Source of the DNA: Annulohypoxylon bovei var. microspora
Lineage: Eukaryota > Ascomycota > Sordariomycetes > Xylariales > Hypoxylaceae
Direction of reading: 5' to 3'
Assembly (NCBI GenBank): GCA_022836615.1
Contig: MU405355.1
Span: forward strand, 31,800-95,799
Length of the DNA: 64,000 nt
Positions within the stretch are counted from its first letter, which is position 1. Each line of letters starts with the position of its first letter. Positions 50,032-61,374 of the stretch are shown here, one piece after another. Made by a program: the position numbers and the translations under genes. The notes below the pieces were generated by a model. The model was given only the letters and a program-made list of their open reading frames with translations. It was not told the origin of the DNA and ran no database searches.

Positions 50032-50865
50032 TCAAATTCTTCTACCCTCCCACACGTCAACGACAGCATTGACATAAGTTTCTTCATACTTGCTGATGTG
50101 GTTGCAATGCTGGGTATCGTTGAACATGATCTCTTTCACCGTCCAACCCTTCTTGCGGGCCTCCTCCGCGTGAGACACGACGTCCCTCCAATCGGTCATC
50201 TTGTCAGCCTTGGATGCAATGTAGCATATATATCTGCAGTTGATGAGCTTTTCATCCAAGACAGATTTTCGCCAGTAGTCCTCTGGGGCCTCATTTCCCA
50301 TGGCGATCCATAGATAGAGGAGTGTTATGGTAAAATAGACAAATGCCGTGGTAATCAGATTGACGGGAAAGCCACATGGAAAGGAATACATGAAGGCATT
50401 GCATGTTTTCTTATAAGACGAGGCATTCGGCGTACTGTCGCAGATCAACCCAACCGTTGGGAGACGAGTCTTTAACCCTCGTTCAAGAAAAACTAGCAAG
50501 TTCGTTGCTGAGTTGACTCCCCCATTCGACATCATGTGTAACAGGATTCGAGGCTTCCCTTTCGAGCTCGCGCCACCAGGCTGCAAACTGTCGCACTCGT
50601 TCAAGATCTGGCAGACTGCATTTTGTGCTGGTTTCATGGCGTGTTGTTGGCTCGAGTAGGAGCTGATCATGCTTCCCACGACGGACTTGAGTAGCAGGAT
50701 CTTTGCGCTTGGGACGTTCTGGCGATAAACTTTTGTATATTTCTCGATATGTTTGTCTGCAGCACCCATCCATGTGCATAGTATAACTAGCTGGCCGACT
50801 TGATGCTCTGATGGCGTGTACAGAAAGATCTCAGGTCCAAGTTTGGCAAAGTCTTGGAGAGCCAT
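50032..50865 (-). CDS. DUF829/PaxU-like alpha/beta hydrolase
   Basis: A single uninterrupted frame of 277 residues from MALQDFAKLG. Longer in-frame starts exist upstream, but the family begins near this point. The order of motifs fits the DUF829 (TMEM53/PaxU) group: QLVILCTWMGA, then LLHMMSNGGVNSA with Ser in the nucleophile-elbow position, and TQHCNH supplying the likely catalytic His. A hydrophobic segment (ITTAFVYFTITLLYLWIA) may bind membrane. PaxU sits in indole-diterpene clusters, but its reaction is unclear, so no substrate is claimed. The gene is divergent from the FAD-monooxygenase, with a ~530-bp spacer. Its stop codon lies within ~20 bp of where the MFS pseudogene breaks off. Confidence 0.75.
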   Translation of the reverse strand: MALQDFAKLGPEIFLYTPSEHQVGQLVILCTWMGAADKHIEKYTKVYRQNVPSAKILLLKSVVGSMISSYSSQQHAMKPAQNAVCQILNECDSLQPGGASSKGKPRILLHMMSNGGVNSATNLLVFLERGLKTRLPTVGLICDSTPNASSYKKTCNAFMYSFPCGFPVNLITTAFVYFTITLLYLWIAMGNEAPEDYWRKSVLDEKLINCRYICYIASKADKMTDWRDVVSHAEEARKKGWTVKEIMFNDTQHCNHISKYEETYVNAVVDVWEGRRI

Positions 50866-51398
50866 GATGAGCATATAGAAGAGCGTCGTTGGGTTTTGGT
50901 CTATCACCGCTGCCGTTTGATGTCGGTCGGTCCTTGAAGATCGGAACAAAGAACAGAGCCGGCGGCTCGGGAGCTGGAGAATATGGTGCGATAAAGACCG
51001 AAGATATTTTCCTGACTGTACGAAGTACGAGCAGTCGTCCAATTTCTGACAAAAGGGCAGCAGAAGTGGAAAAAAGGAAGATGTTGGCCTGTTGCAACTC
51101 TGGAAGCCCTGGCACCCTGGTTACACAACAAACCCTATTGAGCTTTATCTCAGCGAGCTCAGACCAAGCGGGATATTTGTTGTACCACTCTATTCCTCCA
51201 AAAACCTGCCCGTATAACATCCCTTGTTAAAACTCGGCCGCCCCTTACGTTGTAGTTCGCATAGCATAGCCCTCGGGACCTCAGCTGTCTCGCAGAGTAT
51301 AAATTCTGCCCAAAACCCCGTCGCCTAGCTTGCCCCGCTCCCTTTTAGCCAGCTCTATCTCCCACCTGTTTAACGCAGCCAACTTCCTACCAGATGCC
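50866..51398. other. Divergent promoter region (hydrolase / FAD-monooxygenase)
   Basis: A shared 5' region of 533 bp. TATAAA at 51298-51303 lies ~96 bp before the FAD-monooxygenase ATG. Open frames here are not supported. Confidence 0.55.
51298..51303 (+). promoter_or_regulatory. Putative TATA box of the FAD-monooxygenase
   Basis: TATAAA about 96 bp upstream of the start codon at 51399. Confidence 0.45.
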
Positions 51399-53474
51399 AT
51401 GGTCGAATCGACCCCAACCAAATTCCGCGCCATCATTGTCGGCGCGGGACCCGTGGGCTTATACCTGGCACATGCCCTTTGTAGAGCAAATATCGATTAC
51501 GTGGTGCTTGAGCAGTATGATACGGTGCTTCGATATCAAGGCGCCAGTGCTCGGAACCACTACACCAACTACACTAAGACCCTTCGTGTAGTTGGTATAT
51601 GACATAATCACGAAATCTTTAGTGTAATGGGTGTAGTGGGTTTTATAAAACGCTTAGTATAATTAAATTGGTTAGGTGTATTACACCTCAGGAACCCACT
51701 ATTTCGTATTAGTAAACCTATTTTTTAATGAAGCTATTCCCATTTACGTTGTCGCTAACCCCCCCTTGGTCCACTCCGTGAGCTCATCGCTCATACGTTC
51801 GACCTTGCCGTCTTCTAGCTCGTCCGAATAAGGGTAAAAGAAAGGATCTAGCCTTTTCACCACCCCAACCCATAGCCATGACGGCAAGACCTAAGATAAT
51901 TTAATAAGTAGTAATTTTAATGTTGATCAAAGCTTTCGTACAAACGCCATATATATTTACTTACCACAATCATTGCCATAATAATTGCCATAGAAGGTAT
52001 CTGATGGTATTTGTTAATGAAACCACCTAATTTAGCAGTGAACATTAACAGATACCAACAAGGGGCTTTGTATCTACTATAATTCCACAGTTAATACACC
52101 TATTATACCAACTATACCTACGATAGCCTCAAGTATAGTGGATGACTAAATTTAAAAGTGGGACCGTGTAATTGAATTGATTTAGTTGGCTTGGCAGTGC
52201 GTGTACACTGGTGGATTGGCGTGTAGTGGTTCCGAGCACTGCAAGGCGCTGGCGTTCTCCTATACCCACAAACGCTTAGGCTGCTGGACCAGATCGGCCT
52301 TTATGAGAAAGCCGAGAAGGACTTCATCATAAACCACACCCACACAGATCTGCTGATCGGGAATGGTCGAGTAATCAAGTCAACTCCCCTGTGGTCGATA
52401 CTAGCAGAACAGTGAGTAACTCTGCTACTTTTGCCATCTTTCAGAAATAGCTGCGTATCTAAGTCTCAATCAACCAGTCATGCGTACCCGATGGCGGGCT
52501 TCTCCCGTGGGCAGTTGATTGGCCTCCTCTATGAGAATCTACCAGAGAAAGAGACGCGGATAAAGACTGGTGCAGCTGTCATTGATATAGAAGCACATGA
52601 GAAAGGCGTCAAGGTCCATTTAAAAGATGGTAGGACAGAAGAGGGTTCTATTCTGATCGGCGTCGACGGTGTCTATAGCAAGACGCGCCAGATAATGCAG
52701 CAGAAGCTAGCTCAAGCACCGCCTGACACATGGCCTATGACTGCCACTTATCAGGGCCTCTACGGATGTTTTCATTCCTGCCACGGTTTTGAGCCGGGCA
52801 CCTTCTACCAATCACGCGGCAGTGGAATTGTTTCGCAGATTATGGTCGGTGCAGACAGGGGGCACTTTGCCATTCTGCGGCCCATTCCGCCGACAGCAGC
52901 GCCGAAGCGGTATACAACTGAGGACCGGGACCGCCTCGCTAAGGAGCTTTCAAACATCTCGGTCGGGCCTGGCGTCCGCTTTCAGGATATGTGGGAGCTT
53001 ACCGTTAAGGAGACCGCTGCGATGGTGAATCAGGAGGAAGGATACTGCGACAAGTGGTATCACGAGCGGGTTGTGCTTGCGGGCGACGCTGTGCATAAAG
53101 CTACATCTGTCACGGGCTTGGGCGTGAACACCGGCATCAATTCAGCCGCAGTGCTAGCTAACGAGCTTTACCGCACCCTACAATCCGAACCCGACCCGAG
53201 CACGGGGGCGATCGAGGACGCCTTCGCCCGGTATCAGCAGATCAGGGGCCGCGAGGCCAGCCAACTACATACCTTTGGTAGAAAACAGATCCGTGGCGTC
53301 ACCTGGGAGACCTGGGCGGACTGGTTCTTTGATCGTTTCGTCAATCCCTGGATCGGCGTAGACAAAGTGGCGGAAATCATCGGGAAGCTTATCAAAAGAG
53401 GTCAGATTTTGGAATACGTACCCTTCGAGGATCGGAAGGTCCAGGTGCCTTGGATTCATAGCCCTACTGCTTAG
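51399..53474 (+). pseudogene. FAD-dependent monooxygenase split by a MITE
   Basis: Host coding pieces are 51399-51544, 52250-52411 and 52478-53474, with one normal intron at 52412-52477. Removing the 697-bp insert and one target-duplication copy leaves a continuous 434-residue frame with no other defect. Motifs are the Rossmann GAGPVGLYLA, the DG motif (GVDGVYSKTR) and the FAD ribityl motif (LAGDAVHKATSVTGLGVN), as in PaxM/salicylate-hydroxylase-like flavoproteins. With the insert, translation stops after 67 residues at 51600. The enzyme would have hydroxylated or epoxidised a small molecule. It may be a very recent loss, because no secondary decay is seen. Confidence 0.9.
51545..52241. mobile_element. 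hAT-type MITE (697 bp) inserted in an exon
   Basis: The terminal inverted repeats are 21 bp and perfect, starting CAGTGCTCGGAACCACTA at the left and inverted at the right. A perfect 8-bp target duplication CAAGGCGC lies at 51537-51544 and 52242-52249. An 8-bp duplication plus CAG-starting TIRs are hallmarks of the hAT superfamily. Subterminal GTGTAGTG-like motifs recur near the left end, as hAT transposase-binding sites do. No transposase frame is intact, so it is non-autonomous. Confidence 0.93.
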
Positions 53475-54027
53475 GTGATCTAGAATCTACTGTCGTGACT
53501 AGGTACCGTGTCGTATTTTTTGGATTTTGAAGAGCCAAAATTCATTGATCATCATTGCCTTCTGTACGGCCCTGACTCTTAGGTGATGGGTGGAACTTGT
53601 AAAGTACCCACAAATGAATTCCTCCCTTGCTACAATGACTTGTAGCTCTAAATTCGTTACTCGGCAAATTGAATGCGCCGCTGGATTACAAGAGAGCTTG
53701 TCAGTCTAACCTAGAAGATAGCTGTCTCTGGCCTCTAATATGGGTGTTATGCTGAGTAGTCCCCACCTGCCGTGCTGTGCCGTTGGTTATGTAGGTTGGT
53801 CGGACAATTCGTTATTATCACCGATGCCAGGGAAGCAAATTTAACTCTCACTGGCAGAGATTATTGAGACCTTTAAATAGACGGTGGCCTATACTTCTTT
53901 TCCATCACCGATCTACTAACTAAGTGATCGATACACATCCCATCCTCCTCTAAGACGATATATACCTAGGTACCTATCATTATTCCGAGTTACTCTAGCT
54001 CTTCACCTATATATTTACCTGTAGAAA
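53475..54027. other. Intergenic region upstream of the alcohol oxidase
   Basis: About 550 bp with no gene seen; holds the FAD-monooxygenase 3' end and the oxidase promoter. Confidence 0.5.
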
Positions 54028-56004
54028 ATGGGGCTATATACAAGCCTTTCAGATGATATCCAGGAAGTGGACATCATTCTTGTTGGGGGTAAGAGATCCA
54101 CCCTCATTGATTACGAATGTCTAGAGAACAATCAAATCTGATTTTTTCCAAAGGCGGATGCACCAGCTGTATAATTGCAAGCAGACTCTCGGATGCCGAT
54201 CCAACACTGGCTATCTTAGTTATTGAGAGCGGCCAGAATAACTACGAGTTGCCAGTGGTGGTACACCCAGGCTTTTGGTATGGCCATCTGACCCCAGGTA
54301 ACAAGTATACTACATTCTTTCAGGGACCTAAGTCCAAGCACCTCGCTGGTCGTCAGGCTACTGTTCCTACCGGTCATATTCTCGGCGGGGGGTCATCTAT
54401 AAACATGGCGTTGTATAGCCGTGCGCAACGATCTGATTATAACTCCTGGAAAGCTCCGGGATGGTCAGCTGATGATTTGTTGCCGTACATGAAAAAAGTA
54501 TTTCCAACCCCCCTTTTCACCAAATTGTTCGGTGTGAGCTGAGCAACTATAAGTTCGAGACGTACCACGGCCCAGGCCCGAGAGATCGCCATGGTTATGA
54601 CGGCCCGATGGAGATATCGGGTACCAGGTTTCGGAGCCCTAAGCTTGAAAATGACTTCATCAACGCTCTTGGTGATCTTGGGTGGCCTGAAATTGAGGAC
54701 ATAAATACTCTTGATCATGTTAATGGCGTAATGAGGGCTTTGCGCTATGTCGACCCCGAGGGTCGGCGACAGGATACAGCCCACAAGTATCTACACCCAA
54801 GACTTCAGGGTGGTAAGCATCCTAACCTACACGTGCTTGTTGAATCCCAGGTCGAACGTGTGCTATTTGAGGGCCAGAAGGCAATAGGGGTAACTTACAG
54901 ACCTAATCCGGCTTTCCAGCTTAGCGAAGACCCGCCGAGAGATAATCCTCGAGTGCTCAAAGCTCGGAGAATGGTCATCCTCTCTGCTGGGCCCTTTGGA
55001 ACTCCTCTTATATTGGAAAGGTCCGGTATAGGAAATCCAAAAGTTCTAAAGCAGGCCGGAGTACCTGTCATAGCCGATGTCCCTGGAGTCGGTCACGAAT
55101 ACGAAGATCATTACTCGATGATGTACGGATATGAATCAAATCTCGGCCCTGAGGAGACTATAGAGGGAATAATCTCTGGCCGCCTAAGCCCCGAAGAACT
55201 GATCAAGGATAATGCAAAGATTCTGGGCTGGAACTCAGTTGACTGTCAAGCTAAGCTTCGGCCGACCGATACTGATATCGATAATCTTGGCCCTGAATAT
55301 AAAGATGCCTGGAACAGAGAATTCAAGGATTTTCCGGACAAACCACTTATGATGATGTCCCCGGTCGCAGGGTAAGATTATAATCGCCTTCAAGACGCAG
55401 GTCACTCAGCGAACTAATAAAAGTCAGGTTTCCTGTTGATCCAACTAGCGTCCCTCCGAAGCAAAACTGTACCATTGTTACTTTCAACCTGTACCCCTTT
55501 TCACGAGGTCATCTCCATATTACAGGTCCTGAAATTGACGATATTCCGGACTTCGACCCCGGCGCTCTTTCAGATCCTCAGGATCTCGACATCAAGACTC
55601 ATACCTGGATGTACAAAAAGCATCGAGAAATCGTGCGCCGTATGGGTGTACTCGGTGGCGAGACGCCTGGTATGCATCCTACCTTCCCAGCTGGCTCCAA
55701 GGCCGCCAATAATGGCACAGGAGAGTTTGAATATACGACTGAGGATGATAAGATCATTGAAGAGTGGATACGAGAACACTTGGATTCTACCTGGCACCCG
55801 ATCGGAACTTGTAAGATGGCTCCACGCGAGAAACTTGGCGTCGTGGACCCGAGTCTAAATGTTTATGGGGTTCAGGGGCTTAAGGTCGCTGATATGAGTA
55901 TTCCTCCTGCTAATATTGGCGCGAACTTGGCCAATACGGCTATGACTATTGGTGAAAAGGCGGCAGATATCTTCATCCAAGAATTGGGTCTCGGCAAGAA
56001 ATAG
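54028..56004 (+). CDS. GMC oxidoreductase, alcohol (methanol) oxidase type
   Basis: Four exons (54028-54088, 54154-54497, 54554-55371, 55428-56004) give 599 residues. The first junction restores the FAD-binding VGGGCTSCIIASRL. The second gives PYMKKFETYHGPG, which decides its acceptor at 54553. GMC signatures are GHILGGGSSIN and SAGPFGTPLILERSGIG. The active-site His lies in STWHPIGTCKM and the Asn in NIGANLANTAMTIGEKAAD. The best family match is alcohol oxidase (AOX-like), which oxidises short alcohols to aldehydes with H2O2 release. The C-terminus LGLGKK is not a recognised peroxisomal PTS1, and there is no signal peptide, so location is open. It could instead be a cluster-specific oxidase acting on a pathway alcohol. 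Confidence 0.9.
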
Positions 56005-56266
56005 AGCGATTCGATAGCAGAACATGCCCTCATGATAATAATCAGATCAATACTATCTTGCGTTTATTATAAGGTACCTACCTAGGTATATAGGTATATT
56101 TATATAGAGTTGAGTGCCAAAATAACTCCTTTATTTGATTTTCTTTTGACACGGCATTATAGATTACCTATATTGGATTTATTTACCAGGTACTCGTGTA
56201 ATATGCTTAGTTCCTCACCTATGATCGATGATTTGGCATGTGGCATTATCTTACTATAATAATCCT

Positions 56267-56797
56267 CGGGACGTCAAAAGGCACGGTGTCTTTGCCAAAA
56301 GGCACGGTGACCCACATGGTTTATACCCATTACAGCTTAGCAGTGTGGATACTTGATCTTACAGTATAAAGCCTATACAAATTTAAGTACCTTTTTTACC
56401 TCCATCCCTTCTTGATATTATCGTTGACCTTGCTGTCGCCCCTTAACAACCCTTCCTGTTGCTACCGCAGGCGCTATAAAAGGTCCCCTTATCTTATACA
56501 ATCATCAACAGCTTTTATAGCTAGCGCTGCCGCCTAGTTAAGAGGCTTATCGTAATATATATCCTTTCTAATACAGCCATCTCGCCGCTAGGTCCCCTGT
56601 TCTAGCTAGGTGGTTATTATTAAGAGGCGATAACAAGGTTAACGATGATATTAAGCCAAGGCTGGCAAAAAAGGTACTTGAATTTGTATGGGCTTTGTAT
56701 TATAAGATCAAGTACCCATACTACTAAGCTATAATAGGTATAAGCCGTGTGGGTCACCGTGCCTTTTGGCAAAGACACCGTGCCTTTTGACGTCCCG
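56267..56797. mobile_element. hAT-like MITE (531 bp) with long TIRs
   Basis: Inverted arms of ~135 bp begin CGGGACGTCAAAAGGCACGG; the outer ~50 bp are identical, then scattered transitions appear. The flanking 8-mer ATAATCCT is duplicated at 56259-56266 and 56798-56805. Each arm carries AAAAGGCACGGTG twice in tandem. The 8-bp duplication suggests the hAT superfamily, though the TIR differs from the element at 51545. No coding capacity. Confidence 0.88.
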
Positions 56798-58853
56798 ATA
56801 ATCCTAACTTGACTGTGCACAGAAACTAAGATCATATCGACATGTGGTCATCCCATTTTTACCAGGGTTGATTGTGTAAACGTTGCAGACGTATACTATT
56901 ACTAATGAACCCTATAGTCGGACTCAACATGGCCAATGACCTAGTTCCCATGACTCGTAAGACTTTCAATGAACTAAGCAAATGGGTAACATTTCCCAAC
57001 AAGCGCCCGCCAATAGCCGTCTACACTTTTTGAGAGACATAGTGAAGAGCCGAGGTATCCGCCGAACAACTAATTGAAATTTGAAACGCCGACCTGAAAA
57101 GATTTGGAGTAAGAGAAATAAGCAACTGCAACTATAAGCAACTATTCGCATCCAAATGCCTAGGTAACAATAAGCTGACTAGCCCTGTCGGGACTTTGCG
57201 GGATACCTACCCCAACGCGGGGATGCCACGCGACTCTGCAGGCTTTCCTCATGACCTATAGCAGAACGGCATCAAGACCCCTAGAGGAAATGCTTCGCCG
57301 CAAATACATGATGCATGTCATCTTCAAAGCCCAACTTCGAAAAGGCAAGTTCTAGCCGAGTTCTTTAGAGCACGACAGAGTACAACTTATACCAACGGCT
57401 CAGATGCGGGGTTCTAGATCATGGGTTCTGATGAAGTATGCCATCGCCAGTTTGCACTTTTCGGGGGCCAACAATGAGACCCGGCGCTGCCGACATGAAT
57501 TTAGTTACGAGTGTAGGACAACGTAGATGCGGTGCGAGGCTTATGATGTCGAATGGCATTTTAAACTATTATCTGCGAGGTAACGGACCGTGTGCTATTC
57601 CGGGTGGCTTCTGTTGTTGTTTAACATTTTGCCCGATTTTCGTTATTTTGCCCCGAACTCCGTGCGTCCCATAAGTGCCGGGACGGGACAAAACCCAGGT
57701 TGCCGGGTCGCGGGCACAGAATTGGACATATGTGAGATTGAGAGGTAGATCTTCGTTCTTATTCCCCTTGAGCCACTCCGCGAAGTTCGCAGTGGGACCT
57801 AACTCCGTAGTACCGGCACTTCGCCCCCCTGAAGGGCTAAAATAAGAATTCTACGAATTTCAAGTGGTTAAATTATGTCCCAGCGTTATAGCGGTTCCAC
57901 AATTTCCCGCAAGCCACCCGAGCTTTTCTCCTTTTCCCCTTTTCCCCCGCTACTCTATGCTGTGTTACAAATATTCGATCCCACGTTCTGCTTCCCGTCT
58001 AACGTCAGCAATGGGCCATGGGCCAACGCCACAAACATTTCGTACACCTGGGCAGCCAACCTACAGGGCTCTGAAGATTTTTGTGGGAATGTCAACTAGA
58101 TACCCGAACATTCCAACGGCGTAGATAATTACCTAATCTAACTTTATTCGATGTGATCTGAACTGGGCGGGCCACTTTTCGCCCGATGTCTCGGATCCTT
58201 TAAAATCCTAACCCCTTCATTGGCAAAGTCCTAGCTGGGTAACACATATATAACTAGTATAAAAGCCCAGAACCAAGCCTTGTCCGAGCTAGGAAGCTGT
58301 TAATGAAAATCATCAGATCAAAAACAAAATGCCAGAGAGACATGTTTCCAACGATCATCAAGTTTTGACCTAGGATAAACCAGTTTAGCAAACTTGCTTA
58401 ATGTTACGTGACCCGTAGAAGGCCTAGTCACCGCTCATTACTTACCTTCTGGTTGTTGGCCGGTCACCAGGTGGCAGCCTAACCCAACCCATCCGCCCTT
58501 GTTGTTTCTTAGATCCGTTGCGCTGAGGCACAACTAGTTGCTTGGCATCCCTCTCTGCACGGGATAGCCAATGAGGAATTTCGAAAGTATTCGTGGCAGC
58601 GGATTATACGATGCCACAGCGTTGGCGTGACTCCCCACGAGGCTCTGCACGTCAGTCATGCTTGGGTCGAGAAACCCTTCGATACCCCTTACCAGTAGCA
58701 TGGATACCGGACTGACATGTGCTGTCGTGAAGCACGAGGCACAGCTTCTCGAACGGCGATGTGCAAGAGCCTACCTAGGGACGTTGGGTCCTACTAACTA
58801 GGAGGTATATATGATGCCCTACTAAGGATTGTGTCCACATAGAAGTACTACCT

Positions 58854-58861
58854 ATATAAGG
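58854..58861 (+). promoter_or_regulatory. Putative TATA box of the GH93 gene
   Basis: TATATAAG about 140 bp upstream of the ATG at 58998. Confidence 0.4.
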
Positions 58862-58997
58862 ACCCGTAATACTCTGGAATTTGCTATGTCTTACCGTTAT
58901 CCAAGAATTCTCCTTCGAAGATAGCTAGAACGGGGTTTACTCCTTAAGCAAGGTGTTCCCACACGACTTGTACACAACATCTCAACCGCCATACAAT

Positions 58998-60167
58998 ATG
59001 TCTCTCATATCTATATTGCTCAGCTATCTGAGCATCGTCTCCTTTATCTCGGCAAGTCCAATTGGGTCTCGAAGAGATGGCTTGAGCAGGCGGTCACCGC
59101 ACGACTCACCACTCGAGTCCCGGGATACAACCACGCTCTTCTCAGAAATCGATGCCAGTTTCACCCTTGGCTCCGCAGAAGACAAGGTGAATAGCGCAGG
59201 AACGTACCCTCGTCTAGCCAGGCTCTCGGATGGTGGAATTCTCTCGATATCAACCGTCTTCAGTGGGACCACGCGAACCCTGACAATCTCACGAAGCGAC
59301 GACAATGGCGTGACATTCAGTCAGATCGGCACAGTAGCCCAAAGCACCGGTGACTTGGACAATGGATTTCTGATCCAACTCCCGTCAGGCACCGTGTTAG
59401 CCACGTTCCGGAACCACGACCTAGACTCTAACGGTGCCGCGACTTACTACCGCATCACGGTCTGCAGCAGCACCGATGGCGGCAAGACATGGACATTCCT
59501 ATCCCAGGCGGCAGAAAACTCTGCTAATGGCTACAACGGATTGTGGGAGCCGTTCATACGCATAGCCAACAACGGCGCTCTCCAGCTGACGTACTCGGGC
59601 GAGCTGAGCGCGACCAACCAGGAGACATTCCGGGTCATTTCTTCTGACGGGGGGAGTACCTGGAGCGCGCCTACGAATCTACAACTGCACGGAAGCCAAC
59701 AACTACGTGATGGGATGCAAGGCATCGTATCTACCACGGACGCAGCCACAGGGCAAGCCGCCTTGGTTATGGTATTCGAGGTGAACGACAACACCCACGT
59801 CTACCTCGGGACCGTGACTTCGTACGACGACGGAAACACGTGGGGATCCAGGAACACCATCTACCGGCCGTCCGACCACAACGCAGGGGCCCCCCAGATC
59901 GCGTCTGCTGGAGACAACCTGGCGGTGGTGTTCATGACGGACGAGGATAGGGCTGTCAGCGACATTGCATGGCCCGGTAATGCTGACATTAAGATGATCT
60001 TCTCCACAGAGCTGCGTAACGGCCAGGTTACGTGGACCAGTCAGACGATGCACCTCTCGGTGGACAGCTCATACTGGCCCGGCGCATTCCAGAGAGACGC
60101 CAACGGCATAATCGCTGTCTACGAACGTGGGGGCGTCCCTTATGGGAAAGTCATTTCGAACGCGTAG
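58998..60167 (+). CDS. Secreted GH93-type exo-arabinanase (sialidase fold)
   Basis: One exon of 389 residues. The ATG at 58998 gives a good signal peptide (MSLISILLSYLSIVSFISA), then a basic propeptide-like stretch (RRDGLSRRS), possibly cleaved by Kex2. The rest is a six-bladed propeller with Asp-box-like repeats (SRSDDNGVTFSQ, SSTDGGKTWTF, SSDGGSTWSAP, SYDDGNTWGSR). YPRLARLSDGGIL, GLWEPFIR and LRDGMQG resemble Fusarium GH93 exo-1,5-alpha-L-arabinanases, which release arabinobiose from plant arabinan. A sialidase is less likely because the arginine triad is not evident. No intron; probably a plant cell-wall-degrading enzyme, separate from the oxidative cluster. Confidence 0.85.
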   Translation: MSLISILLSYLSIVSFISASPIGSRRDGLSRRSPHDSPLESRDTTTLFSEIDASFTLGSAEDKVNSAGTYPRLARLSDGGILSISTVFSGTTRTLTISRSDDNGVTFSQIGTVAQSTGDLDNGFLIQLPSGTVLATFRNHDLDSNGAATYYRITVCSSTDGGKTWTFLSQAAENSANGYNGLWEPFIRIANNGALQLTYSGELSATNQETFRVISSDGGSTWSAPTNLQLHGSQQLRDGMQGIVSTTDAATGQAALVMVFEVNDNTHVYLGTVTSYDDGNTWGSRNTIYRPSDHNAGAPQIASAGDNLAVVFMTDEDRAVSDIAWPGNADIKMIFSTELRNGQVTWTSQTMHLSVDSSYWPGAFQRDANGIIAVYERGGVPYGKVISNA

Positions 60168-61374
60168 CTGTCAAATGCTGTACTACGCGCTCGAAAATTT
60201 GTGCCCAGCTAGGGATGCGTTGTTAGGAATGCTCGAGGGGCTATCTGAGGAGTTCATTGGTTGGAATTGGGACTATCGCGTCTGATATCCCCTGATATAG
60301 GTTACGCAGGTTATATTAACTAAAGATGGCGTGAATGGGTTAGTTAAGGAAATTTTGTATATACATTCATTTCGACATGTTGTTACTAGGATAGGGGTTT
60401 AGGTAATCTAGGTAGGTAACCTAAAATGAACATATTTGTCCCCCTTAACATTCACGCTTGCTAGACAATCCCATTAAACCGGGAGGAATCGTTGAGTGAA
60501 GCCGATTTGGATGAGACTGGTTGGAATTTTCGAGGCCCGGCATCGGGATGAGTAACTTCGCCGATGCTGGGCGTTAATTTTTCGGCACTGCCCGGTTGAC
60601 GTGTCTATAGGTCCGCATTCTAGTGATGTGGATTGAGGCAGTGTATAGTTCGGTCGTGTAAGCCAAGTATTCTCAACTTCACCTCGCGAAATATTTTAGG
60701 TAAAAGGTAATTTCGTCAAAATTTGTGACGACGAGCTAGCTTGATGATTATGGGGATTGCATTTGAATTGCCCCTTACTTGTTTCATTAGCAATCACTAT
60801 GATTAGTGCAAGGGGAAAGTTGTGATGAATTCAAATATATTTCTAATCAAGAACAATCAGAGGTCATGGCGAATCCTGCCCGCCAAGGCGAAAGGAACAT
60901 TGTTAGTTAAATAATCATGTCGAAAGTCATAACGCTCGTATGCCCGAGTTTAACGAGGGTAATTGAACGGGAAGAGCTTTGGTGTAAATTTTTTTCTCCA
61001 TGGTCCTTATCAAAAATCTCCTATCGCGGTAATTCCGTATCTCCGGCGCTAAAAGTGTGTAAACCCCGTTATCCCCAGAGAGGCCGTTAAGTCCACGACG
61101 GTTGATTGGGTGCATCGTCTCGTGGGTGGGGCATTTTAACCAATCAAACAACAGATCTCAGCTTTCGAGGTGGTCCGTTCGCGAGAGGGTGGTTTTCGAC
61201 AAGATTCAGTTTTTCGAAAACGAAAAGCTTGTCAAAAGCTGGCTCTCGCGCACGGACCAGTTGGGTGGGAAAGAGTGATTACCTAAGGTGATTACGTAAC
61301 TGATTTAGCACACGTAAAAAAGACCCCTAATCTGGGTAACTAAGCAACCCCCGAAAAGGTGACTAAGGCGTTGA
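60168..61374. other. Intergenic region
   Basis: No gene supported; ends with the hairpin at 61172-61258. Confidence 0.5.
61172..61258. repeat. Imperfect hairpin, ~31-bp stem
   Basis: The arm 61172-61203 (GGTCCGTTCGCGAGAG...GACAAG) pairs with 61228-61258 with about six mismatches. The loop is ~24 nt and contains a small GTTTTTCGAAAAC self-complementary core. Could be a tiny MITE remnant. Confidence 0.65.

Larger units (their letters stand above)
56005..58997. other. Intergenic region with a hAT-like MITE
   Basis: Contains the 531-bp element at 56267-56797. Open frames at 57438-57674 and 57864-58124 have no motif. No further gene is supported. Confidence 0.55.
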
